Assembly: GCA_029261675.1 (NCBI GenBank)
Contig: JAJDBA010000173.1
Coordinates: 1 to 48,151 of the forward strand
Direction of reading: 5' to 3'
Source of the DNA: Nitrospinaceae bacterium
Lineage (GTDB): Bacteria > Nitrospinota > Nitrospinia > Nitrospinales > VA-1
Length of the DNA: 48,151 nucleotides
Below are positions 25,549-33,926 of this stretch, piece after piece. The translations under genes were made by a program, and so were the position numbers. The notes below the pieces were generated by a model. That model ran no database searches. It was not told the origin of the DNA and was given only the letters and a program-made list of their open reading frames with translations. Every line of letters starts with the position of its first letter. The first letter of the stretch is position 1.

Positions 25549-27567
25549 ATGAACGCAATAAATACTCCATCACCAACCTCAAAATCCGGATTTTTCGGAT
25601 TATTTGGAAATGGTCATAATTCAGATACTTTAAAATCTGTCGGGGGGTCATTTTCAAGTCTGAACAAAGTCCAAGCAAATATTTTGGTCGCTGACGCTGA
25701 TTTCAAACTAATCTTTGCTAATGAAAATGCGGTAAAGACTCTTGGGATAATCAAGGAGCAAATTTATGCTGAGTTCGGTGTCTCAATAAATGACATGGTG
25801 GGTGGATCGATTCATCGCTTTCATAAAGACCCGGGTAGGATAGAAAGATTATTACGTAATCCATCAGCTTTGCCGCATACGGCAGAGTTTACTTTTGGTG
25901 ATGTGACTTTGGCAGCGACTATAAATTCGATTACCCATGCCAATGGAGTGGTTTCAGGGTATATCGTTAACTGGGAAGATGTCAGCCAAATCAATTTGAC
26001 AAAACTGGAAATGGAACGCATTCAATCCATGATGGAGAATGCTCCGGTCAATGTGATTTATTGTGATCCGGTAGACTTCAAGATCAACTATATCAACCCG
26101 GCTTCTGTTACAACTCTCAAGACGATCGAACAACACCTTCCCGTTGCTGTTGATAAACTAATGGGGCAATGCATTGATATTTTCCATAAGAACCCGGCAC
26201 ATCAGAGAAAGCTTCTTTCTAATCCTAGTAACCTTCCGCATAGAGCTCAAATTCAAGTAGGCCCCGAAATTCTCGATCTTCTGGTTACCGCTATTTATGA
26301 TAGCAACAAAACCTATCTTGGCCCCATGGTCACTTGGAATGTTATTACTGAAAAGTTGAGAATAGAAAATGATGTGGCGCGAGTCAATTCCATGATGGAA
26401 AACGCGCCAGTGAACGTTATTTTTGCGGACAAGGAAGAATTTAAAATCACCTATGTCAACCCGGCTTCCATTAAAACTCTCAAGACGATCGAAGAACATC
26501 TTCCCGTTGAGGTTGATAAATTAATGGGGCAATGTATTGACATCTTTCATAAGAACCCGGGACATCAGAGAAAGATATTAACCGATCCCAATAACTTACC
26601 GCACAGGGCAGAGATTCAAGTAGGCCCTGAAGTTCTTGATCTTTTGGTCAGTGCTATTTATGACAAAGACAAAAATTACTTGGGACCTATGGTGACATGG
26701 GAGTTGATAACTGAAAAGCTGGCAGCAGAAGAACGTGAGAGGAAGGCGAATGAGGCCGTAAAAACTATTCTGGAAAGTGTTTCAGAAAAAGCTCAAACAC
26801 TTGCCGGTGCCTCAGAGGAGCTGACTGCAACCAGTCAATTGATGGCGGGTAATGCAGAAGAAACATCCGCACAATCGAATGTCGTGTCTTCTGCATCAGA
26901 TCAGGTGAATCAGAATATCCAAACGGTTGCCGCTGGTTCTGAAGAGATGAGTGCCAGCATCAAGGAAATCGCCCAAAATGCCAATCAAGCCACTAAGGTG
27001 ACTGGTGATGCTGTGAAACTAGCCGAGACCACCAATCAGACGGTGACCAAGTTGGGCGCTAGCTCCGCTGAGATCGGTCAGGTAATCAAGGTTATTACTT
27101 CAATCGCAGAACAAACGAATCTTCTGGCGCTCAATGCAACTATTGAGGCGGCTCGAGCTGGTGAGGCGGGGAAGGGGTTTGCGGTGGTGGCGAATGAGGT
27201 TAAGGAACTCGCTAACCAAACGGCTAAAGCGACAGAAGATATCAGCAGTAAGATTCAGGCAATTCAAACGGATACTCAAAGTGCAGTAACCGCGATTGGA
27301 GAGATTGGCACGGTCATAGGCCAAATCAGCGATATCTCTAATACGATTGCCAGTGCTGTTGAAGAACAATCTGCGACTACCAGTGAGATCACCCGAAACG
27401 TTTCGGAAGCATCCAGAGGGTCTCAGGAGATTGCTGAAAATATCTCCGGGGTTGCTCAGGCAGCGCATAGCACAACTGAGGGAGCCAATGATACTCAAGT
27501 TGCTGCGAGCGAATTGTCCAAACTTGCAGCCGAGATGCAGAGCCTTGTTGATCAAGATAAACGTTAA
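25549..27567 (+). CDS. Soluble methyl-accepting chemotaxis protein with three PAS domains
   Basis: This 672-aa receptor has no hydrophobic segment, so it is cytoplasmic. PAS1 covers about residues 38-150. PAS2 (156-276) and PAS3 (277-397) are near duplicates. Each PAS has an FHK(D/N)P segment and a Trp in its last strand (NWED, VTWN, VTWE), similar in layout to the His and Trp of Aer2-type haem PAS domains; haem binding is only a possibility. The C-terminal half is the MCP hairpin, with the conserved tip SIAEQTNLLALNATIEAARA near residues 518-540. The ATG follows GAGGGA. It heads a receptor-cheA-cheW unit. Confidence 0.95.
   Translation: MNAINTPSPTSKSGFFGLFGNGHNSDTLKSVGGSFSSLNKVQANILVADADFKLIFANENAVKTLGIIKEQIYAEFGVSINDMVGGSIHRFHKDPGRIERLLRNPSALPHTAEFTFGDVTLAATINSITHANGVVSGYIVNWEDVSQINLTKLEMERIQSMMENAPVNVIYCDPVDFKINYINPASVTTLKTIEQHLPVAVDKLMGQCIDIFHKNPAHQRKLLSNPSNLPHRAQIQVGPEILDLLVTAIYDSNKTYLGPMVTWNVITEKLRIENDVARVNSMMENAPVNVIFADKEEFKITYVNPASIKTLKTIEEHLPVEVDKLMGQCIDIFHKNPGHQRKILTDPNNLPHRAEIQVGPEVLDLLVSAIYDKDKNYLGPMVTWELITEKLAAEERERKANEAVKTILESVSEKAQTLAGASEELTATSQLMAGNAEETSAQSNVVSSASDQVNQNIQTVAAGSEEMSASIKEIAQNANQATKVTGDAVKLAETTNQTVTKLGASSAEIGQVIKVITSIAEQTNLLALNATIEAARAGEAGKGFAVVANEVKELANQTAKATEDISSKIQAIQTDTQSAVTAIGEIGTVIGQISDISNTIASAVEEQSATTSEITRNVSEASRGSQEIAENISGVAQAAHSTTEGANDTQVAASELSKLAAEMQSLVDQDKR
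26014..26739 (+). repeat. Tandem 363-bp duplication encoding PAS2 and PAS3
   Basis: The units 26014-26376 and 26377-26739 are in-frame direct repeats of 121 codons. Long stretches are unchanged in DNA, such as the shared CTCAAGACGATCGAA segments. The duplication is internal to the chemoreceptor gene. Confidence 0.85.
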
Positions 27568-27586
27568 ACCTATTCCTCGAAGGGAT

Positions 27587-27600
27587 CCGGCTTATGCCGG
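27587..27600 (+). other. Small GC-rich hairpin between receptor and cheA
   Basis: CCGGC-TTAT-GCCGG is a perfect 5-bp stem with a 4-base loop, without a following T run. It may stabilise mRNA ends or tune expression between the genes, rather than terminate. Confidence 0.35.
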
Positions 27601-27657
27601 AGCCTTTAACGAGATTTTCCGACCATCAATACAGAAGTAATTTGGAGATAATCCATC

Positions 27658-30270
27658 ATGGGTGACAGTGAAATGATTCAAGAGTTTGTGGCCGAATGCC
27701 GTGAGAATCTGGATCAATTTGATAAAGATTTGATCCGTCTTGAAAATGAGTCGAATTCCTCTGGTTTGATGGAAAGTATTTTTCGAACCATACATACAAT
27801 CAAGGGAAGTTGCGGATTGATTGGTTTTGTTAAACTCGAATCAATTACTCATGCTGGTGAAAATCTTCTTGGAAAAATCCAGCAAGATAAGGTGACTCCC
27901 TCTAGAGAAGTAATAGGTGTCTTGCAGAAACTTGCAGATTCAGTTCGCAGGATATGTACATGCATTTTAAACCAAGGAAATGAAGGGGATCAGGATTTTT
28001 CAGAATTGATTGTGAGCCTGGAACGTTTGCAGTCAGATGAGAACGAAAAAACCTCTTCAAATAATGGAAATGGTGCAAAGGCCGCATCTCTTTTTGAGAG
28101 AATCGGAGGTCAGGAGGCAATTGATGCGACCGTCAATGTTTTCTACACCAAAGTTCTCAATGATAGCCGAATCAATCATTTTTTTGAAAATACAGATTTG
28201 AATCATTTGTTTAATAAGCAAAAGGAATTCCTGACTCTCGCATTTGGGGGATCCAGTAACTATGATGGAAAAGGATTACGGGAAGTGCACAAGCATCTGG
28301 TGGAAAAGGGGCTCAACGAAAGCCATTTTGAGGCCGTCATCGAAAACCTTGGTGCGACTTTAAAGGAACTAAAAGTTCCAGATGAGTTGATCGAAGAAGC
28401 TGCCGGTGTAGCTCTTTCTGTAAAAAATGATGTTCTTAATCAAGCTCCCTCAGCGCCACCAAAAAAAGATGAGGTTCAAATAAATGAAGCAGTAGACATC
28501 TTGCCCGAAAATGGAAAACCAATTCCAGCTAATGAAAATGTTAAAAAGACCGCGACTACTGGAAAGAAAGAAGAACGTAAGCTGGAAGACTCGAGCATTC
28601 GTGTCGATGTGCAATTGTTGGATAAACTGATGAACCTGGTTGGAGAGTTGGTTTTAGCTAGAAATCAGATCATGCAGCTCAACGATACTCATCAAGACCC
28701 TACTTTCATGGAAACCTCTCAACATTTGAATTTAGTGACCTCTGATCTTCAGGAGGGAGTAATGAAAACCCGGATGCAGCCTATAGGCGGTATATGGGGT
28801 AAGTTTCCCAGAATTGTTCGCGATTTGTCGATGGAATGCGGCAAGAAAATTCGTCTTGAAACAGAAGGTAAAGAAACCGAGTTGGACAAAACTTTGATAG
28901 AGGCAATCAAAGATCCCTTGACGCATATCATTCGCAATTCAGTAGACCATGGAATAGAAAAACCTGATATTCGGATAGATCAAGGTAAACCTGAAGAAGG
29001 AACTTTAAATTTAAAAGCCTATCACGAGGGTGGGCAGGTCATTATTGAAATCACGGATGATGGTGGTGGAATCGATTCGTCAATTCTCAAGGAAAAGGCG
29101 TTGAGTAAAGGTCTAATCACAAATGAGCAGGCCTTGAAAATGAATGATCGAGAATCCGTTAATCTTATTTTCTTACCGGGACTTTCTACGGCCAAAAAAG
29201 TTACTAATGTATCGGGTCGTGGTGTCGGAATGGATGTTGTAAAAACCAATATAGAAAAAATTGGCGGAACTGTTGATATTAATACAACTAAGGGAGAAGG
29301 CACAACTCTGAAGGTCAAGATTCCTTTAACATTGGCAATCATTCCAGCCCTGATCGTTTCAACAGGCGCAAATCAGTATGCAATACCTCAGGTAAACCTG
29401 CTGGAGTTGGTTAGACTGGAAAAAGAACAATCTGAAAATAGCATCGAGTTGATTCAAGGAACCCCGGTATATCGTTTGCGAGGAAACCTTTTACCTATTG
29501 TTAGTTTGCACGATGAGCTTGGTGTTGCAAAAAATGATACAGATCAAACCGCAACTAATATTGTTGTTTTAAACGCGAATGGCAAGCAGTTTGGTCTGGT
29601 GGTTGAGGAAATTTGTGACTCAGAGGAAATCGTGGTGAAACCTCTTGGAAGTCAGTTGAAGGGAATCTCTGCCTTTTCGGGAGCAACGATCATGGGAGAC
29701 GGGAGGATAGCATTGATCCTCGACATAATGGGTCTTGCTCAAAAAGCACAAGTAATTCGTGAAAATCAGGAGACGAGTACGAAAGAAACGAGTGGCACAG
29801 ACCTTGAAAGCAGCCATGCTTCAAACAAAGAAACCTTGTTGATATTCAGAGTTGGAAAAGAAGGGCGAAGCTCTATTCCACTTTCTGCGGTGGCACGCTT
29901 AGAGGAATTTAAGAGTTCAGATATTGAGCGTTCAGGAAAGAATAAGGTCATTCAATATCGAGGCGAAATTATACCTCTTATTTGTCTTGAAGAGTTTTTC
30001 GATTCTTTCAAAGAGATAGAGCAAAAGGAAGCAATTCAGGCTGTTATTTTTACCCAGAAAAATAAAAGTGTGGCTCTTGTAGTCGATAAAATTCTTGATA
30101 TTGTCGAAGAAAACATTTTGGTAAAACGCACGTTCTCTCGGGCGGGAATTTTGGGAACAGTGGTTGTTCAAGATAAAGTTACGGACTTGATAGATATGGA
30201 AGGTGTTGTTCGAAAAATGGACCCCACATTTTTTGAAGATTGTGAAGAGGTTTTGAGTTTGAATCATTAG
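27658..30270 (+). CDS. cheA: Chemotaxis kinase CheA with an internal truncated haemoglobin domain
   Basis: The 870-aa kinase has P1 (phospho-His46 in IHTIKGSCG). Residues 144-261 form a group-I truncated haemoglobin: SLFERIGGQEAI, B10 Tyr163 in VFYTKVL, E11 Gln188 in NKQKEF, FGGSSNYDG, and proximal F8 His211 in LREVHKHL. A linker leads to the P3 dimerisation helix (from about 315), P4 ATPase (N box near 422-430, DDGGGI, GRGVGMDVV), P5, and a second CheW-like domain (about 725-862). The globin occupies the place of P2, the usual CheY-docking domain. The Tyr-Gln-His set is the one that binds O2 and handles NO in mycobacterial GlbN. Haem state may thus gate autophosphorylation. It lies between the soluble receptor and cheW. 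Confidence 0.95.
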   Translation: MGDSEMIQEFVAECRENLDQFDKDLIRLENESNSSGLMESIFRTIHTIKGSCGLIGFVKLESITHAGENLLGKIQQDKVTPSREVIGVLQKLADSVRRICTCILNQGNEGDQDFSELIVSLERLQSDENEKTSSNNGNGAKAASLFERIGGQEAIDATVNVFYTKVLNDSRINHFFENTDLNHLFNKQKEFLTLAFGGSSNYDGKGLREVHKHLVEKGLNESHFEAVIENLGATLKELKVPDELIEEAAGVALSVKNDVLNQAPSAPPKKDEVQINEAVDILPENGKPIPANENVKKTATTGKKEERKLEDSSIRVDVQLLDKLMNLVGELVLARNQIMQLNDTHQDPTFMETSQHLNLVTSDLQEGVMKTRMQPIGGIWGKFPRIVRDLSMECGKKIRLETEGKETELDKTLIEAIKDPLTHIIRNSVDHGIEKPDIRIDQGKPEEGTLNLKAYHEGGQVIIEITDDGGGIDSSILKEKALSKGLITNEQALKMNDRESVNLIFLPGLSTAKKVTNVSGRGVGMDVVKTNIEKIGGTVDINTTKGEGTTLKVKIPLTLAIIPALIVSTGANQYAIPQVNLLELVRLEKEQSENSIELIQGTPVYRLRGNLLPIVSLHDELGVAKNDTDQTATNIVVLNANGKQFGLVVEEICDSEEIVVKPLGSQLKGISAFSGATIMGDGRIALILDIMGLAQKAQVIRENQETSTKETSGTDLESSHASNKETLLIFRVGKEGRSSIPLSAVARLEEFKSSDIERSGKNKVIQYRGEIIPLICLEEFFDSFKEIEQKEAIQAVIFTQKNKSVALVVDKILDIVEENILVKRTFSRAGILGTVVVQDKVTDLIDMEGVVRKMDPTFFEDCEEVLSLNH

Positions 30271-30305
30271 AAGAATTTATTTGGAAATAACCTTAGGGAA
30301 AAATT

Positions 30306-30734
30306 ATGAGTGATGAAAAACAGTTTTGCACATTTTATCTTGGGGATAGGTTCTTTGGTGTAGAGGTGGAGCGAGTGCAGGAAGTTTTTAGATACCAAGA
30401 AATGACACAAGTTCCACTGGCGCCTTCTGTCGTGCGAGGATTGATCAATCTCAGGGGACAGATCATTACAGCCATTGATTTGAGACGTAGGCTTGGCATG
30501 AAGGAGATTTCCGAGGACCAAAACCCCATGAATATTGTCGTCAGAACCGATGATGATGTGGTGAGTCTGCTGGTGGACCGAATCGGGGATGTTTTGGAAG
30601 TAGGTGACGAAGTTCTGGAGCCCCCGCCTGAAACACTAGATGAAATAGCGCGAAAATTGATTCCAGGAGTTTATAAGCTCAACGGCTCTCTGCTGTTAAC
30701 TCTAGATACAGAAAAAACATTGGATTTTTCCTAA
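30306..30734 (+). CDS. cheW: Chemotaxis coupling protein CheW
   Basis: This 142-aa protein matches CheW: FCTFYLGDRFFGVEVERVQEV, then VRGLINLRGQIITAIDLRRRLG, the conserved NLRG segment. CheW links receptors to CheA in the signalling array. It follows cheA after 35 bases and completes a minimal receptor-kinase-coupler unit. No cheR or cheB is in the window, so adaptation must come from elsewhere or be absent. A terminator-like hairpin lies about 70 bases downstream. Confidence 0.95.
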   Translation: MSDEKQFCTFYLGDRFFGVEVERVQEVFRYQEMTQVPLAPSVVRGLINLRGQIITAIDLRRRLGMKEISEDQNPMNIVVRTDDDVVSLLVDRIGDVLEVGDEVLEPPPETLDEIARKLIPGVYKLNGSLLLTLDTEKTLDFS

Positions 30735-30802
30735 ATTAGACAAACTATTTTTAAGCATTTTTAAATTCAATCGTTATAAAACCTCATTGGATATTTACTA
30801 AT

Positions 30803-30852
30803 AAAATGGGTGTTTAATTTAAGTAGGTAGTACCTTCCTGACACCATTTTTA
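30803..30852 (+). terminator. Probable terminator after cheW
   Basis: AAAATGGGTGT (30803-30813) pairs with ACACCATTTT (30841-30850) with one bulge. The loop contains a further small inverted repeat, AGGTA-G-TACCT. Together they would end the chemosensory transcript. Confidence 0.5.
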
Positions 30853-30912
30853 TTCAATCTGCTCTCCCTTCCAAAGTTATTTATTCGCAAAGAACAAAGC
30901 TTATCAACTCTG

Positions 30913-30930
30913 ATAACGAAAAATCGTTAT
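30913..30930. promoter_or_regulatory. Upstream activator site 2a, perfect palindrome
   Basis: ATAACG-AAAAAT-CGTTAT has the same arms and 6-base spacing as site 1a at 25063-25080. The centre differs, so the arms are what is conserved. Confidence 0.75.
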
Positions 30931-30944
30931 TCTTCCTATTTCAA

Positions 30945-30962
30945 AAAACGAATTTCCGGTAA
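30945..30962. promoter_or_regulatory. Upstream activator site 2b, relaxed copy
   Basis: AAAACG-N6-CGGTAA lies 32 bp after site 2a and mirrors site 1b. It ends 72 bases before the -24 element at 31035. The stretch 30735-31104 has no gene and holds the cheW terminator, these two sites and the sigma-54 promoter. Confidence 0.7.
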
Positions 30963-31034
30963 AGAACCATCCAATTTTGGATCTTCAATATTGCAAGTGA
31001 TTGAAAAATAATGCTTATTTTTGTTTGTGAATTT

Positions 31035-31049
31035 TGGCAGGCATATTGC
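31035..31049 (+). promoter_or_regulatory. Sigma-54 promoter (-24/-12)
   Basis: TGGCAG (31035-31040), five bases and TTGC (31046-31049) match the consensus except for the last base of the -24 block. Spacing of the GG and GC pairs is the same as at 25188. It drives the HD-GYP gene and places the start codon downstream of 31061. Confidence 0.78.
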
Positions 31050-31104
31050 TTTAGTAAAGTTAGTGCCGTTCATAAAAAATGTTTTCTTTGAAGGAGAAGT
31101 GGAA

Positions 31105-32625
31105 ATGAATGCAATATCGTATCAAAAAGAAACACAAACTGTGCTTCGTCTATTGATGGTTGAAGAATCGACGGAAGATGCTTTATTGCTGGCCTGTGCG
31201 CTTCGAGATGGGGGTTACCAGCCTCAATGCGAAAGAGTAGAAACAGAAGATGCGATGATTTTAGCCTTGAAAAAACAAGAGTGGGATTTGGTGATTTCGG
31301 ATTCTAGGACGACTCTATTTGATGGGTTGGAAGCTATATCAACCCTAAAAAGTCATGGAGCGAATATTCCCATCATTATCGTTTCAAGCTCTGTTGATAT
31401 GTTTTCTAAGGAGAAATTGATTAAAGCCGGTGCAAGTGAATTTGTTTTAAAAGATAAACTATCAAGTCTTATTCCTATCCTAGAAAAAATACTCCCCAAG
31501 ACGAAAGAAAACCCCAAGGCAGACCTAAAACCCAAGCAAATAGATTCAAAACCGAATGACCTAAGCGAAACTAGCGATGTAGAGCTTCTGAATGCGAAAA
31601 TTTTAATTGTGGACGATGAACCTAAAAATGTTGAAGTTATCAAACAGGTTATGGAGATGGCAGGGTATGAAAATATTCGTTTCACCTGTGACCCGAGAGA
31701 AGTTTGCGATATTTATAAAATTTTCTGGCCCGACCTGGTTTTGTTGGATTTGAACATGCCTCATATGAATGGATTTCAGGTTATGGAAGAACTTAAAAAA
31801 GTGGAGCAAAGAGACTATCTTCCGGTATTAGTTCTGACTGCTCAAACCGATAGAGAGTCTCGTTTGAAAGCCCTGCGGGCGGGGGCCAAGGATTTTTTAC
31901 TGAAACCTTTTGATCTTGTTGAGGTGATACATCGGATACAAAATATACTGGAAGTTCGACTGATCCAAAATAAGCTTAGACATCAGAATTTTAATCTTGA
32001 AGAAAAAGTTCAGGAGCGTACGAAGGAGTTATATAAAACTCAACTATCCGTAGTCCAACGGTTGGGGCGCGCAGCGGAGTATCGCGATAATGAGACCGGT
32101 AATCACGTTCTACGAATGAGTAAGGTTGCTGCTTTACTGGCAAAACATATGGGTTTTGACGAAAAACAATGCGACCTGATTCTGAATGCTGCACCCATGC
32201 ACGATGTAGGGAAAATTGGCATCCCAGACGGGATTCTACTGAAACCGGGAAAACATGATTTAGAGGAATGGGGCGTCATGAGAACCCATGCTGAAATTGG
32301 CTATCATATTCTCGCTGATGATCCATCGGAATTAATGCAGTTGGCCGCCAAGATTGCCTTGGAACACCATGAAAAGTGGGATGGGTCGGGGTATCCCAAA
32401 GGGTTAAAGGGAGAGGAAATTTCTATCGAGGCAAGGATTACTACGGTAAGCGATGTGTTTGATGCGTTGACCTCCGAAAGACCCTACAAAAGAGCATGGC
32501 CAGTTGAGGATGCTATCAAATATATTGAAGATCAAAAAGGAATCTCTTTCGATCCTCAAATTGTGGAAAAGTTCAAAAATGTTGTGCCAGATATTATTCG
32601 TATTAAAGATCAATTTGTCGATTAG
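31105..32625 (+). CDS. REC-REC-HD-GYP cyclic-di-GMP phosphodiesterase
   Basis: The 506-aa protein has a first receiver with Asp66 in an atypical SDSRTTLFDG context, and a second normal receiver (Asp215 in LLDLNMPHMNG, Lys in FLLKPFD). A coiled coil leads to HD-GYP, with the HD pair at residues 366-367 (MHDVGKIGIPDG) and GYP at 429-431 (HHEKWDGSGYPKG). HD-GYP enzymes hydrolyse cyclic-di-GMP. I chose the ATG at 31105, behind AAGGAGAAG; longer starts from 31021 would overlap the sigma-54 promoter. Under control of the paired activator sites, it would lower cyclic-di-GMP when the NtrC-type regulator is active. It heads the kinase array. Confidence 0.93.
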   Translation: MNAISYQKETQTVLRLLMVEESTEDALLLACALRDGGYQPQCERVETEDAMILALKKQEWDLVISDSRTTLFDGLEAISTLKSHGANIPIIIVSSSVDMFSKEKLIKAGASEFVLKDKLSSLIPILEKILPKTKENPKADLKPKQIDSKPNDLSETSDVELLNAKILIVDDEPKNVEVIKQVMEMAGYENIRFTCDPREVCDIYKIFWPDLVLLDLNMPHMNGFQVMEELKKVEQRDYLPVLVLTAQTDRESRLKALRAGAKDFLLKPFDLVEVIHRIQNILEVRLIQNKLRHQNFNLEEKVQERTKELYKTQLSVVQRLGRAAEYRDNETGNHVLRMSKVAALLAKHMGFDEKQCDLILNAAPMHDVGKIGIPDGILLKPGKHDLEEWGVMRTHAEIGYHILADDPSELMQLAAKIALEHHEKWDGSGYPKGLKGEEISIEARITTVSDVFDALTSERPYKRAWPVEDAIKYIEDQKGISFDPQIVEKFKNVVPDIIRIKDQFVD

Positions 32626-32672
32626 ATAGAAATATAATAAAAACCTCGCAAGATATGCGGAAGGTAATTAAT

Positions 32673-33884
32673 ATGCATGATCCATTAAAACTTTTATTGA
32701 TTGATGATGATGCCATAGATCGGAAAATGTTTAAAAAGTATTTAAAGGCATTTCCTGAGGATGGTTTTTCGATTTTAGAATTTGAAACTGGGGAAGCGGG
32801 CCTGGAATACTGTAGTCGGCAAAAACCAGATTGCATGTTGCTTGATTATAGTTTGCCCGACCTGAATGGCTTGGAATTTCTTTCTCAACTGGAAAACACT
32901 TCCTTTCCCATTCTTATGTTGACGGGACAAGGTGATGAAACGATTGCTGTTGAGGCAATGAAATTGGGGGTGCAGGACTATCTTGTGAAAGATAACATTA
33001 CCCCTACCTATTTAATGAGCGCAATTAATAATGCCATTAAAATCAGTAAATCTGAGAAGCAACGGAAACACGCAGAAGAAGCGCTTATTCTAGCCAATGA
33101 TAGATTAGAAAATCGTGTTAAGGAGCGAACTTCTCGTTTAGAAGAGACTAACAAGAAATTGGTGGCCGCTAAAGAATTGGCAGAATCAGCAAATAGTGCC
33201 AAAAGTATTTTTCTTTCCAAAATGAGTCATGAATTACGTACTCCTATACATGCCATTTTAGGATTCACACAACTTTTACAAATGGATACAAAAAATCCTC
33301 TAGCCGACTACCAACAAGAAAATATGGAAAGCGTTTATTCGGCGGGTAACCATCTCTTAGACCTGATCAATGAAGTGCTCGATCTTTCGAAGATTGAAAC
33401 GGGAAACTTTCAATTGTCTATCGATAGGGTAGATATTATTCCCATTGTGGATAACGTGATATCTATTTCTCAATCACTTGCGAATGAAAAAGGTATATCC
33501 TTGAAGTATGAGGAAATTCCGCGTGAAAGTTGTTTTGTTGAAATAGATGCTATGCGATTCAAGCAAGCTGTCTTGAACCTGATTTCAAATGCAATCAAAT
33601 ACAACAAGCCCACTGGCTCTGTGCTTATTTCTTTTAAAAGGCAAGAGATTGGTAGGTTACGTATTGGAGTGCAAGATACTGGCTACGGAATTTCCGAAGA
33701 TAAGCAGGATAAAATATTTCAACCCTTTGAGCGCTTAGGTGAGGAAACAGGAACAATTGAAGGGGCAGGTATTGGGCTTACGATATCAAAACAATTTATA
33801 GAAGCAATGGGTGGAACGATCGGCTTTGAAAGTGTTTACCAAGAGGGCAGCCTTTTTTATATTGATGTTCCTGTTTCCGAATAA
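32673..33884 (+). CDS. REC-histidine kinase (first of a paralogous array)
   Basis: At 403 aa it has an N-terminal receiver (Asp58 in LLDYSLPDLNG), a coiled coil, HisKA with His186 in SHELRTPIHAILGFTQLL, and an ATPase domain with NLISNAIKYNKP, DTGYGISED and GAGIGLTIS. Its core is very close to those of the three kinases downstream, but it has no C-terminal receiver. I prefer the ATG at 32673 because GGAAGG lies eight bases upstream; an ATG at 32655 lies before that site. It begins 47 bases after the HD-GYP gene and may share its sigma-54 transcript, which would couple the array to the same regulator. Confidence 0.92.
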   Translation: MHDPLKLLLIDDDAIDRKMFKKYLKAFPEDGFSILEFETGEAGLEYCSRQKPDCMLLDYSLPDLNGLEFLSQLENTSFPILMLTGQGDETIAVEAMKLGVQDYLVKDNITPTYLMSAINNAIKISKSEKQRKHAEEALILANDRLENRVKERTSRLEETNKKLVAAKELAESANSAKSIFLSKMSHELRTPIHAILGFTQLLQMDTKNPLADYQQENMESVYSAGNHLLDLINEVLDLSKIETGNFQLSIDRVDIIPIVDNVISISQSLANEKGISLKYEEIPRESCFVEIDAMRFKQAVLNLISNAIKYNKPTGSVLISFKRQEIGRLRIGVQDTGYGISEDKQDKIFQPFERLGEETGTIEGAGIGLTISKQFIEAMGGTIGFESVYQEGSLFYIDVPVSE

Positions 33885-33926
33885 AAACTATAAAATGCCT
33901 TAGTTTGTCTACAGAATTTATATTGA

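Noticed and set aside
31021..31104. Upstream TTG start for the HD-GYP protein
   Set aside because: It would put the sigma-54 promoter inside the coding region; the ATG at 31105 has a proper ribosome site.
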